From assembly GCA_905234265.1 (NCBI GenBank), contig CAJOHJ010000004.1:359893-423892 (forward strand): 64,000 bases of DNA, in the 5' to 3' direction. Below the pieces are notes generated by a model. The model saw only the letters and a program-made list of their open reading frames with translations, was not told where the DNA came from and did no database searches. The DNA is from an uncultured Prevotella sp. Lineage in GTDB: Bacteria; Bacteroidota; Bacteroidia; Bacteroidales; Bacteroidaceae. The position numbers and the translations under genes were made by a program. This document shows, piece by piece, positions 8,136 to 15,617 of this stretch (positions within the stretch are counted from its first letter, which is position 1; each line of letters opens with the position of its first letter).

Positions 8136-8654
8136 ACTGCCGCCGCACAGGGGGCTGCCGGCAGCACTCAGGCATCTGCCGCAACTGCACAGGATACCGC
8201 CCCACAGGCCTTTAAGTTCGGCTATCTGAGCTATGAGGCCGTGCTGCAGTCTGCTGCCGGATACGCCCAGGCTCAGGAGAGCATCAGGCAGTTGCGCGAA
8301 CACTACGAGGCCGAGATGACGAGTGCCGAGAACGACTTCAACAAGAAGTATGAGGAATTCCTTGACGGGCAGTCGTCATACCCCAAGACGATTCTCATGA
8401 AGCGTCAGAGCGAACTGCAGGAGCTGCTCAACCGCAACATAGCCTTCAAGAAGGAAGGCCTTGTGCAGCTGGCTAAGGCTGAAGCCGAGGCTCTTGCTCC
8501 CCTGAAGGCACGCCTTGCCGAGGCTCTTGCCGTGGTGGGACAGTCGCTGCAGCTGGCATTCATTCTGAATACCGACGAGGGTGCAATACCCTGGCTTAAC
8601 GTTGCCGTGGGCATAGACGTCACGGAGGACGTGAAGGCCAACATGGGACAGTAG
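8025..8654 (+). CDS. OmpH/Skp family periplasmic chaperone, copy 3
   Basis: A 209-residue, more divergent OmpH paralogue. The signal peptide core (FLIFSFSHFLIS) is encoded by an octamer repeat array. An Ala/Thr/Gln-rich linker follows, then FKFGYLSYEAVLQSAAGYAQ, a coiled coil, and the tail FILNTDEGAIPWLNVAVGIDV. The start could be ATG 8025 or ATG 8031. Three tandem copies suggest specialised clients or dosage. The C-terminal tail has the same pattern as copy 2 (IPY/IPW...DVTxDVKA), which suggests copies 2 and 3 share the more recent duplication. Confidence 0.85.
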   Translation: MYMNIKKAIQKAMRAEKLKRVGCAAFLIFSFSHFLISTAAAQGAAGSTQASAATAQDTAPQAFKFGYLSYEAVLQSAAGYAQAQESIRQLREHYEAEMTSAENDFNKKYEEFLDGQSSYPKTILMKRQSELQELLNRNIAFKKEGLVQLAKAEAEALAPLKARLAEALAVVGQSLQLAFILNTDEGAIPWLNVAVGIDVTEDVKANMGQ

Positions 8655-8657
8655 TGA

Positions 8658-8784
8658 AATTTAGAATTGGGAATTGAAAATTTAGAATTATGATTAGGTC
8701 GAGCAATATGCAAGAGGGGCATCCAGAGTCGGTTAGTTCTGAATGTAATTATAATTCTAAATTTTCAATTCCCAATTCTGAATT
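8658..8784. mobile_element. MITE-like element with 39-bp inverted heptamer arms (murI 5' end)
   Basis: The arms 8658-8696 and 8746-8784 are reverse complements with only two mismatches over 39 bases and are separated by 49 bases. Each arm is built of 7-bp words (AATTCTA, AATTTTC, AATTCCC), and its inner edge reads ATGATTA on one side and TAATTAT on the other. The murI start codon (8690) lies in the left arm and the right arm is translated. The inner-edge words and arm length match the four-helix-bundle element at 21233-21699, so I treat this as a non-autonomous relative. Mobility is inferred. Confidence 0.65.
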
Positions 8785-9610
8785 AAACGGCGGCCCTATC
8801 GGCATCTTCGACAGCGGCTACGGCGGACTCACCATTCTGCATGGCATACGCCAGCTGCTGCCGCAGTACGACTACCTCTACCTCGGCGACAACGCCCGTG
8901 CTCCTTACGGAACGCGCTCGTTCGATGTTGTCTACGAGTTCACCCGGCAGGCCGTTGCAAAGCTGTTCGACATGGGCTGCCAGCTCGTCATACTGGGCTG
9001 CAACACGGCGTCGGCCAAGGCACTGCGCACCATTCAGCAGAACGACCTTCCGCAGATTGGCGGCGACCGCCGCGTGCTGGGCATCATCCGCCCTACGGCA
9101 GAGGTGATAGGCTCGCTGACTCACACACGCCACGTAGGCCTCTTCGCCACCGAGGGAACGGTAAGGAGCCAGTCGTATACGCTGGAAATCCATAAGCTTT
9201 TCCCCGACATATCAGTCACAGGCGTTGCGTGTCCTTTCTGGGTGCCGCTGGTGGAATATAACGAGGCCGACTCTCCCGGTGCCGACTATTTCGTGAAGAA
9301 GCGCATCGACCAGCTGATGCGCCAGGACCCTCAGATAGATACCATCATTCTTGGCTGTACTCACTATCCGCTGCTGCTGCCGAAAATCCACAAGTACTGC
9401 CCTCGCGGCATCCGCATAGTCTCGCAGGGTGAATACGTGGCCGACTCGCTGCAGCACTATCTGCAACGCCATTCCGACATGGAGGCTCGCTGCACAAAGG
9501 GCGGCACGGTTCATTATCTCACCACCGAGAACTCCGACAAGTTCAAGGAGCAGGCACAGCTGTTCCTCCACGAGCCGGTTAACGTGGAGACGATAACTCT
9601 TGGCAGTTGA
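8690..9610 (+). CDS. murI: Glutamate racemase
   Basis: A 306-residue enzyme that interconverts L- and D-glutamate to supply D-Glu for peptidoglycan. The conserved core starts at GPIGIFDSGYGGLTIL (residue 35). The two catalytic cysteines are visible as GCNTASA (Cys104) and LGCTHYPLL (Cys223). The first 34 residues (including NYNSKFSIPNSE) are not part of the family fold and are encoded by the inverted-repeat element at 8658-8784, which also supplies the start codon. The stop codon lies inside a second heptamer array (9605-9632). It follows ompH copy 3, a usual Bacteroidales order. Confidence 0.93.
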   Translation: MIRSSNMQEGHPESVSSECNYNSKFSIPNSELNGGPIGIFDSGYGGLTILHGIRQLLPQYDYLYLGDNARAPYGTRSFDVVYEFTRQAVAKLFDMGCQLVILGCNTASAKALRTIQQNDLPQIGGDRRVLGIIRPTAEVIGSLTHTRHVGLFATEGTVRSQSYTLEIHKLFPDISVTGVACPFWVPLVEYNEADSPGADYFVKKRIDQLMRQDPQIDTIILGCTHYPLLLPKIHKYCPRGIRIVSQGEYVADSLQHYLQRHSDMEARCTKGGTVHYLTTENSDKFKEQAQLFLHEPVNVETITLGS

Positions 9611-9632
9611 GAGTTGACAGGTGAGAGTTGAC
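9605..9632. repeat. Heptamer repeat array (AGTTGAG type)
   Basis: Four 7-bp units (AGTTGAG, AGTTGAC, AGGTGAG, AGTTGAC) that include the murI stop codon. Member of the heptamer-grid class. Confidence 0.6.
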
Positions 9633-9668
9633 AGTTACACAAAACAAAACTAAGCGAAACAAAAAATC

Positions 9669-10832
9669 ATGAAACTTTTCGACGTATATCCACTCTTCGA
9701 CATAAACATCGTTCGCGGCCGCGGCTGCCGCGTCTGGGATGACAAGGGACAGGAATATCTTGACCTCTACGGTGGCCATGCCGTCATATCCATAGGCCAC
9801 AGCCATCCGCACTACATCGAGCAGGTCAGCGCGCAGCTCCAGCAGCTGGGCTTCTACTCCAACTCCGTCGTCAACCGCCTTCAGCAGCAGCTCGCCGAGC
9901 GGCTGGGAAAAATCAGCGGCTACGACGACTACCAGCTGTTCCTCATCAACAGCGGAGCTGAGGCCAACGAGAATGCCCTCAAGCTGGCCTCGTTCACCAA
10001 CGGCCGCCGGCGCGTGCTGTCGGCCGCGAAGGCTTTCCACGGCCGCACAAGTCTGGCCGTCGAGGTTACTGACAATCCAAAGATAATAGCCCCCATCAAC
10101 GCCAACGGCCACGTCACCTACCTGCCGCTGAACGACATCAGCGCCTGGGAGCAGGAAATCAGCAAGGGCGACGTCTGCGCCGTCATTCTGGAGTGCATTC
10201 AGGGCGTCGGCGGCATCCAGATGGCAACTGCCGAGTTCGCCCAGAGCCTTGAGAAACTGTGCCGCCAGCACGGCACGCTGCTTATCTGCGACGAGATACA
10301 GTGCGGCTACGGTCGTAGCGGAAAATTCTTCGCCCACCAGTGGCTCGGCATCCGCCCCGACATCATCACTGTCGCCAAGGGCATCGCCAACGGCTTCCCC
10401 ATGGGCGGCGTGCTGATAAGTCCCGACTTCAAGCCCGTCTACGGCCAGCTTGGCACCACCTTCGGCGGCAACCATCTGGCCTGTGCTGCGGCACTTGCCG
10501 TGCTCGACGTCTTCGAGAGCGAGCATCTGGTGGACAACGCCCGTCAGGTGGGCGACCATCTGCTGGCCTCCCTGCGCCAGCTGCAGGCCGACGAGACTGC
10601 CCAGCGTGGCAGCAGCCATATCCTCGACGTCCGTGGCCGTGGCCTCATGATAGGCATCGACCTCAGTGTTCCGCATGCCGATGTGCGCCGTCCGCTCATC
10701 TTCGAGCAGCACTGCTTCACAGGCTGTGCCGGCCAGAGCGTGCTTCGCCTGCTGCCGCCTCTCTGCCTCTCGCTGCAAGAGGCCGACGAATTCATCAGCC
10801 GGCTGCGCAGCGTGCTGGGAAACCTCGGCTGA
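9669..10832 (+). CDS. argD: Class III aminotransferase, acetylornithine aminotransferase type
   Basis: A 387-residue PLP enzyme. The start MKLFDVYPLFDINIVRGRG and LYGGHAVISIGHSHPHY are typical of Bacteroidetes ArgD. The PLP-binding Lys is Lys237 in VAKGIANGFPMGG, preceded by CDEIQCGYGRSG with the cofactor Asp. It transfers the amino group of N-acetylornithine (or the N-succinyl form used in Bacteroides) to 2-oxoglutarate in arginine synthesis. As I recall Bacteroides gene order, argD is followed closely by proC; here a 3.2-kb accessory island separates them. Confidence 0.88.
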   Translation: MKLFDVYPLFDINIVRGRGCRVWDDKGQEYLDLYGGHAVISIGHSHPHYIEQVSAQLQQLGFYSNSVVNRLQQQLAERLGKISGYDDYQLFLINSGAEANENALKLASFTNGRRRVLSAAKAFHGRTSLAVEVTDNPKIIAPINANGHVTYLPLNDISAWEQEISKGDVCAVILECIQGVGGIQMATAEFAQSLEKLCRQHGTLLICDEIQCGYGRSGKFFAHQWLGIRPDIITVAKGIANGFPMGGVLISPDFKPVYGQLGTTFGGNHLACAAALAVLDVFESEHLVDNARQVGDHLLASLRQLQADETAQRGSSHILDVRGRGLMIGIDLSVPHADVRRPLIFEQHCFTGCAGQSVLRLLPPLCLSLQEADEFISRLRSVLGNLG

Positions 10833-11179
10833 CAGTACGTCATCCGTAAGAACAATGCGGATGCCCCTTGTGGATTTAGAGAAAGCACTTATTGTTACCG
10901 TATAATGAGTGAAATACCAACAAAAAAGAGGGTGTGTCAAAATAGGCACATCCTCTTTTTCTGTGTTTTTAATGTTGGCATAGGAGTCTATGCTGCTATT
11001 TTCATGTTTTGTGCGTTGTATGTCCGGTCTAAGCCCCATATTGGCTTATATGACGCCGTATAATAATTCCTGAAGTTCACGATGATGACATCATGACAAC
11101 CGTGACTGTTATAACCAATATTTTTTCTACTCTCCCTTATTTTTTTCTGAATACGATGCATAATTTACAAACATTTTTG
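10833..11179. other. Intergenic stretch between argD and the toxin-antitoxin pair
   Basis: About 350 bases with a hairpin at 10924-10960 and no credible ORF on the + strand. A long minus-strand ORF crossing this stretch is mostly antisense to argD and shows no family motifs. Confidence 0.5.
10924..10960. terminator. Bidirectional terminator hairpin after argD
   Basis: AAAGAGGGTGTG pairs with CACATCCTCTTT (one mismatch), with a ten-base loop, A-run before and T-run after, so it could stop transcription from either side. The words GAGGGTGTGTCAAAA also resemble the ends of some Bacteroidetes insertion sequences, but no transposase or second end is seen. Confidence 0.7.
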
Positions 11180-11187
11180 TACTTTTG
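11180..11187 (+). promoter_or_regulatory. -7 box of the toxin-antitoxin operon
   Basis: TACTTTTG fits TAnnTTTG and lies 33 bases before the ATG at 11221. The -33 element is weak. Confidence 0.55.
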
Positions 11188-11220
11188 CACACGAATATTC
11201 ATCCCAAATACGTATTTGTT

Positions 11221-11433
11221 ATGTGCACAATAACTTTAGAGTATAACCAGAACAGCGCATTGGCACGTCGCAAGCTTGCCGCTCTGCTGGCCACTGGACT
11301 TTTCATCCAAAAGGAAGTGAAGCCTGACGAGCCGACCCCCGAAGAAGTGGAGGCTCACCGTAAGTTCAGGGAGGAATTCCTTTACGCCTCCAAGATAATG
11401 TCTGCCAAAGCATTTGCCCGCCATCTCAAATGA
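11221..11433 (+). CDS. Putative antitoxin of a PemK/MazF-type pair
   Basis: A 70-residue protein that starts MCTITLEYNQNSALARRKLAALLATG and has a charged C-terminal half rich in Glu and Pro. The start resembles Bacteroidetes type II antitoxins found next to PemK-like toxins. Its end overlaps the toxin start by four bases (ATGA), the usual coupling of such pairs. An upstream in-frame start at 11185 would fall before the expected transcription start, so ATG 11221 is preferred. It should neutralise the toxin and repress the shared promoter; both roles are inferred from the family layout. Confidence 0.65.
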   Translation: MCTITLEYNQNSALARRKLAALLATGLFIQKEVKPDEPTPEEVEAHRKFREEFLYASKIMSAKAFARHLK

Positions 11434-11768
11434 AGTACCATCAGAAAGATATTGTGGAGATTGACTTCCCAATCCCCGGCGAGGGTTACAAAGTTCACCC
11501 CGCCCTGATTGTGTCGAACGACGAACTGCAATTGGACGAAGGCTTCGTCTATGTTGCCCTGATTTCATCGCAGGACTTCGCCTACAGCCGCCACTACGCT
11601 TACAAACTGACAGACGAGATGCTTTCATTCAAGATGGCAAAGCAGAGTTACGTCAAGTGTCAGGTATTGGCCGTCACCGTTGACGATGGCATACTGCGCC
11701 GCCTCGGCAGCATCAAGCAGAAATATTTCGATGAAATTGTCGACAAGATAGTCGATTCGATATTCTAA
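11430..11768 (+). CDS. PemK/MazF-family toxin (probable endoribonuclease)
   Basis: A 112-residue protein with the start YHQKDIVEIDFPIPGEGYKVHPALIVSND, matching the beta-barrel core of PemK/MazF toxins (DIVxxDFP..G..K.HPALIVSN). YVALISSQD and the later KMAKQSYVKCQ segment correspond to further conserved strands. Such toxins usually cleave mRNA at short sites and arrest growth until the antitoxin returns. It lies in the accessory island between argD and proC. Confidence 0.75.
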   Translation: MKYHQKDIVEIDFPIPGEGYKVHPALIVSNDELQLDEGFVYVALISSQDFAYSRHYAYKLTDEMLSFKMAKQSYVKCQVLAVTVDDGILRRLGSIKQKYFDEIVDKIVDSIF

Positions 11769-11847
11769 ATAGCAGGAACATGCACCGCAGAGAGTTAAAT
11801 AATGCCAACACAGCGAAAATAATGGCCGAAACATTTGGCCGTTACAT

Positions 11848-11855
11848 TATTTTTG
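11848..11855 (+). promoter_or_regulatory. -7 box immediately upstream of the CT tract
   Basis: TATTTTTG fits TAnnTTTG. The predicted start site falls inside or at the edge of the (CT)15 tract, so the tract would form the very 5' end of the leader for the small peptide and fimbrillin-like genes. Confidence 0.5.
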
Positions 11856-12099
<244 letters not shown>

Positions 12100-12228
12100 A
12101 TGAAAAAGAAAGACTATCAGAGACCGACGATGCAAGTCGTCAAGTTGCAACAACAGCAACACCTGCTGCAGGCCAGCGGCCAGGTGAACGCTACAATGAA
12201 CAGCACATGGGAGGAGGAGGACATCTAA
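12100..12228 (+). CDS. Small MKKxYxxP-type peptide (42 residues)
   Basis: ATG-to-TAA ORF: a basic start MKKKDYQRPTMQVVKLQ, a Gln-rich centre with HLLQASG, and an acidic end STWEEEDI. It shares the layout MKK-x-Y-x-x-P, a hydrophobic/Gln segment, then LL-x-(A/G)-S and an acidic tail with the 48-residue peptide at 29895-30041. Both lie beside genes for large exported proteins. Short proteins of this kind are common in Bacteroidales near surface-protein genes. Function unknown; there is no signal peptide. The fimbrillin-like gene starts 50 bases downstream. Confidence 0.6.
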   Translation: MKKKDYQRPTMQVVKLQQQQHLLQASGQVNATMNSTWEEEDI

Positions 12229-12278
12229 AGCCTCTGCCGCCATCCGAGTATTAACAACAAAAAACGAAAAGAAGAACA

Positions 12279-13615
12279 ATGAAAACAAAGACTATCTTCA
12301 AGATGCTGGCCATAGCCATGCTGATGCCCACCATGCTGCTGACCACCGCCTGCAGCAACAACGACAACGATATCGTCAACACCGAGAACCCCGCCAACAT
12401 CCAGAAGGGCTATGCCCTGCCCGTCACCGTGAACGTCACCCGTCAGGGCGATGAGGGTACTACCCGCGCTACGTATAACGAATCGACCCGCAAGCTGGAG
12501 TTCAGCGCGGGCGACAAGCTGTTTGTGAAAGGTAACGATTACGATGCAGGCAGTTTTGCCGGCACGCTGAATTATGTGTCAGGCGGAACATTCAGCGGCA
12601 CCATTTATACTCAGAATTCGTATCCTAGCACTTCCGATAACCTTTTCAAGTATGCTGATTCTAAACGCGCCACCCTGCTGCCTGCCGGATATGACAGCTA
12701 TAGCTACCTGACCATCGAGGAAGAAGGAACGTATGGTGCTTATCTGGATACGCATATCGGCAAGGCGTTCGCCCTCACGAAGGCAGCTGCCGTGGAGCAG
12801 TTCAGCTTAGAGTCTGCATCCTCATATAGCACCTGAGCCCCCAAAACGCCATCGTCAGCTTCACCATCAGTGGGCTGACGGCAAACACGGCTGTCGCAGT
12901 TTTATTTAAAGACAATTATGATACCTCTGCTACCCCTGTGAATATAACCACCGATGAGTCTGGCGTTGCAACATTCGCCTCAGCTATGTATAATTACGCT
13001 AATTTTGACTATTACTCCCTGACGGTGGGCGGCAACGCCATCACGCTGCCCGCTGACAAGGAGGTCGAGGCAGGCAAGATATACAACGTCAGCAGGAGCG
13101 TGGCTCCGGCAGGCCCCACCGCCTATACGCTTACCGCATCTACGGTGGGCATGATAGTAGGCTCCGACGGCAAAGCCTACGCCGTAGCAGACAAGGATAA
13201 CCTGCCTGATGGCGTGACTGCAGTAGGTATGGTGGCTTACAAGGGTAAATATGATGCCAGCATGGGAAGTGTCATCGCCCTGACCGATGAATCCGACGGC
13301 ACGATGTCTTGGGCAAATGCACAAACGGCATGCGCAAACAAGGCCAGCGTCGGAGGCTACTCATGGAAGATTCCCGATACTTGGATATTCATGTTCGAGT
13401 CCTTTGGCGGCAACGACAGTAATTGCACCGGCCTGAATACGGCCCTCGTCAATGCCGGAGGCGATGCCTTGAAATCTGGTTATTACTCTGTTTCCTATTG
13501 GATAGAGTCGGTGGGAGAAGGTAACATCATGTACGTTAACAGCGACGGCAGCACAGCGAGCTATTCATTTGGCGATCCCTCCCATCTTCGTCTCTGCTTC
13601 GATTTTGACGAATAA
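12279..13615 (+). pseudogene. Fimbrillin/Mfa-like lipoprotein gene broken by a frameshift
   Basis: Two ORFs in different frames read as one protein. The first (12279-12836, 185 residues) has a signal peptide with lipobox LTTAC and a fimbrillin-like N-terminal domain (TTRATYNESTRKLEFSAGDKLFVKG). It stops at TGA 12834-12836. From about 12830 another frame continues smoothly (LSPQNAIVSFTISGLTANTAV) to 13615 and includes a C-terminal domain like those of Bacteroidetes major-paralogous-domain proteins (MSWANAQTACANKASVGGYSWKIPD). Restoring one base near 12833 would join them. A recent mutation, a phase-variable state or a sequence error are possible. The first ORF alone would be a truncated lipoprotein. 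Confidence 0.75.
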
Positions 13616-13646
13616 TCTATTTACCTATTAATTAACCCGATTACCC

Positions 13647-13678
13647 GAAAGCGGTCCTTAACCGGACCGCTTTCTCGT
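13647..13678 (+). terminator. Rho-independent terminator after the fimbrillin-like gene
   Basis: Perfect 11-bp stem GAAAGCGGTCC / GGACCGCTTTC with a six-base loop and a short T-rich tail. Confidence 0.85.
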
Positions 13679-13760
13679 TTATAACGTACGAAAGCGTTTT
13701 AAACTCTGTGGCCTCTGCGGCTCTGCGCGAGACAAGAGGACTTTGTGAAAAAATAAGTCA

Positions 13761-13884
13761 ATGACTTACGAAATTATCTCTGCATGTTACGAAATTATCT
13801 CCGTAAGATAAAAAATTATCTCTGCATGTTACAAAATTATCTCTGCATGTTACAAAATTATCTCTGCATGTTATTTTCGTAAGT
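13761..13884 (+). repeat. Cluster B1 of 21-bp modular repeats (ATTATCTC family)
   Basis: Six modules on a 7-bp grid. ATTATCT is followed by CTGCATG or CCGTAAG, then by TTACGAA, TTACAAA or ATAAAAA. Two consecutive modules are identical. It lies upstream of the proC promoters and reads in the direction of proC. No ORF in it. Confidence 0.85.
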
Positions 13885-13946
13885 GGTGCATTTCCCCTCC
13901 TGTCTGACAATAATTTTCCTACAATGACTTAAAAAGATAAAAAAAA

Positions 13947-13978
13947 TTGGGTGTTTGTCTCGCTAAGTAGTACCTTTG
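13947..13978 (+). promoter_or_regulatory. Promoter P1 of proC
   Basis: TTG at 13947-13949 and TACCTTTG at 13971-13978 with 21-base spacing. The -7 box lies in the left arm of a perfect-but-one palindrome (13970-14002). Confidence 0.6.
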
Positions 13979-14002
13979 CTGGGCAAAACCCAGCGAAGGT
14001 AC
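13970..14002. promoter_or_regulatory. Palindrome overlapping proC promoter P1
   Basis: GTACCTTTGCTGGG and CCCAGCGAAGGTAC are reverse complements with one mismatch and a five-base loop. As DNA it could be an operator over the -7 box; as RNA it would form a hairpin at the 5' end of the transcript. Confidence 0.6.
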
Positions 14003-14032
14003 TCACGCTCGGCAAAAAAAGAATGGAATTCT

Positions 14033-14062
14033 TTGTTTTGCGCTCGCTTAATCGTACCTTTG
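14033..14062 (+). promoter_or_regulatory. Promoter P2 of proC
   Basis: TTG at 14033-14035 and TACCTTTG at 14055-14062 with 19-base spacing, 27 bases before the proC start. It shares the context CGCT(C/A)...TACCTTTGC with P1, suggesting a duplicated promoter. Confidence 0.65.
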
Positions 14063-14089
14063 CCGAGATAAACTAAGAATTAGACTTTT

Positions 14090-14878
14090 ATGAAAATTAG
14101 CATCATTGGAGCCGGAGCCATGGGAGGAGCCATGGCCGAGGGACTGATAAGGGGAACGTTCGTGGAGAACGAGGACATCTGCATTGCCGACCCGTCGCGC
14201 CTGTCGCGCGAGAAGTTTGCCAACATGGGCATCACGGCCACGCCCAGCAATCAGCTGGCGGCACAGGGTGCCGACGTGGTGTGCGTGGTGGTGAAGCCGT
14301 GGCTGGTGGAGCAGGTGCTGCGCGGCATCAAGGACGTGCTCGACTACGACCAGCAGACGCTCGTGGTGGTGGCCGCCGGTGTGAAGAGCAGCGACATAGA
14401 GTCGTGGCTCGACAAGGGCGGCAAGATGATTCCACTGCTGCTGGCCATTCCCAACATCGCCATTGCGCAGCTGCAGTCGATGACGTTCCTCGTGGCGTGC
14501 CAGTCGGCCGACGCCCACCATACGGAGCTGGCCGAGCAGTTGTTCGGCTCAATGGGCAAGACCATTCTGACCGACGAGCAGCATCTGGCTGCCGGCACCA
14601 CGCTGGCGTCGTGCGGCATTGCATACGCCATGCGCTACGTGAGGGCTGCCGCCGAGGGCGGCGTGGAGCTGGGCTTCCGTGCCGACGAGGCCAAGCAGAT
14701 AGTGATGCAGACCATGATGGGCGCGGTGACTCTGCTGGAAAGCACGGGGCTGCATCCGGAGGCAGCCATCGACCTGGTGACGACGCCTGGCGGCGTGACC
14801 ATCCGCGGACTGAACGAAATGGAGCATGCCGGCTTTACGTCGGCCGTCATCCGCGGACTGAAGGCTGGAGTGAAGTAA
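14090..14878 (+). CDS. proC: Pyrroline-5-carboxylate reductase
   Basis: A 262-residue enzyme for the last step of proline synthesis, NAD(P)H-dependent reduction of 1-pyrroline-5-carboxylate. The N-terminus MKISIIGAGAMGGAMAEG is the Rossmann nucleotide-binding loop. The C-terminal dimerisation domain carries the signature TPGGVTIRGLNEME. Length is normal. Two promoters and a palindrome precede it, and the Xre-cupin regulator follows after 93 bases. Confidence 0.95.
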   Translation: MKISIIGAGAMGGAMAEGLIRGTFVENEDICIADPSRLSREKFANMGITATPSNQLAAQGADVVCVVVKPWLVEQVLRGIKDVLDYDQQTLVVVAAGVKSSDIESWLDKGGKMIPLLLAIPNIAIAQLQSMTFLVACQSADAHHTELAEQLFGSMGKTILTDEQHLAAGTTLASCGIAYAMRYVRAAAEGGVELGFRADEAKQIVMQTMMGAVTLLESTGLHPEAAIDLVTTPGGVTIRGLNEMEHAGFTSAVIRGLKAGVK

Positions 14879-14971
14879 TATTTTAGCAAGGACTTACAGG
14901 ACTTTAGGACTTATTCGACGAGTAAAAAAAGTCGTTTTGTCCTGAAGTCATTGTAAAAAAGAAAGAAGAAT

Positions 14972-15529
14972 ATGGAAGACCAACTGAAACAGATAGGCGA
15001 GCGTCTGCGCGGACTGCGCGACGTACTCGACATTCCCGTCAGCGAAATGGCGGAGACCATCGGCATCAGTGCCGAGAAGTATGAGAAGATAGAGCAGGGC
15101 GAGCTGGACATCACCATCTCAAACCTGATGAAGATAGCACACAAGTATGGCGTCTCGGCCGAGGAGCTGATGTTTGCCGAGTCGGCACACATGAAGTCCT
15201 ACTTCGTGGTGCGCCGTGGGCAGGGCATGTCCGTGGAGCGCACAAAGGCATACAAATACCAGTCGTTGGTGAGCGGCTTCGTGAACCACAAGGCCGACGT
15301 CTTCATCGTCACCGTGGAGCCGAAGCCCGGCGTGCATACGGTCTACAAGAACACGCATGCAGGCCAGGAGTTCAACCTCGTGCTGGAGGGAAAGATGGAG
15401 CTTTACATCGGCGGCAAGACCATCGTGCTGGAGGAAGGCGACAGCATCTACTTCGACTCCACGAAGCCCCACGGCATGCTGGCCGTAGGCGACAAGGCCG
15501 TCAAGTTCCTGGCATTCACGGTAGAGTAG
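14972..15529 (+). CDS. Xre-type transcriptional regulator with cupin sensor domain
   Basis: A 185-residue regulator: N-terminal helix-turn-helix of the Xre/Cro type (residues 1-66, SEMAETIGISAEKYEKIEQGELDIT) and a C-terminal cupin barrel (about residues 105-185, with HTVYKNTHAGQEFNLVLEG and EEGDSIYFDSTKPHG, the two cupin motifs). It probably binds a small ligand and controls the neighbouring acyl-CoA synthetase or proC. The acyl-CoA synthetase starts 88 bases downstream across a long heptamer array. Confidence 0.88.
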   Translation: MEDQLKQIGERLRGLRDVLDIPVSEMAETIGISAEKYEKIEQGELDITISNLMKIAHKYGVSAEELMFAESAHMKSYFVVRRGQGMSVERTKAYKYQSLVSGFVNHKADVFIVTVEPKPGVHTVYKNTHAGQEFNLVLEGKMELYIGGKTIVLEEGDSIYFDSTKPHGMLAVGDKAVKFLAFTVE

Positions 15530-15538
15530 GCCAATTAT

Positions 15539-15616
15539 TAATGCATAATGCTTAATTCTTAATGCATAGTGCTTAATTTTAAATTCTCAATTCTCAACTT
15601 TCAATTCTCAATTTTT
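15539..15616. repeat. Long heptamer repeat array (11 units)
   Basis: The whole gap between the regulator and the acyl-CoA synthetase is about eleven 7-bp units: six TAATGCA/TAATTCT-type words and then AATTCTC-type words. The second half matches the arms of the element at 21233-21699. No inverted partner is seen nearby. Confidence 0.75.
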
Positions 15617-15617
15617 A

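Noticed and set aside
10924..10960. Insertion-sequence end
   Set aside because: GAGGGTGTGTCAAAA looks like some IS ends, but there is no transposase, no second end and no target duplication; a terminator explains it.
12820..12845. Programmed -1 frameshift in the fimbrillin-like gene
   Set aside because: No slippery heptamer (X XXY YYZ) lies before the stop; the C-run (12838-12842) is downstream of the stop in the first frame.
13761..13884. CRISPR array
   Set aside because: Units are contiguous 21-bp modules without unique spacers, and there are no cas genes in the window.
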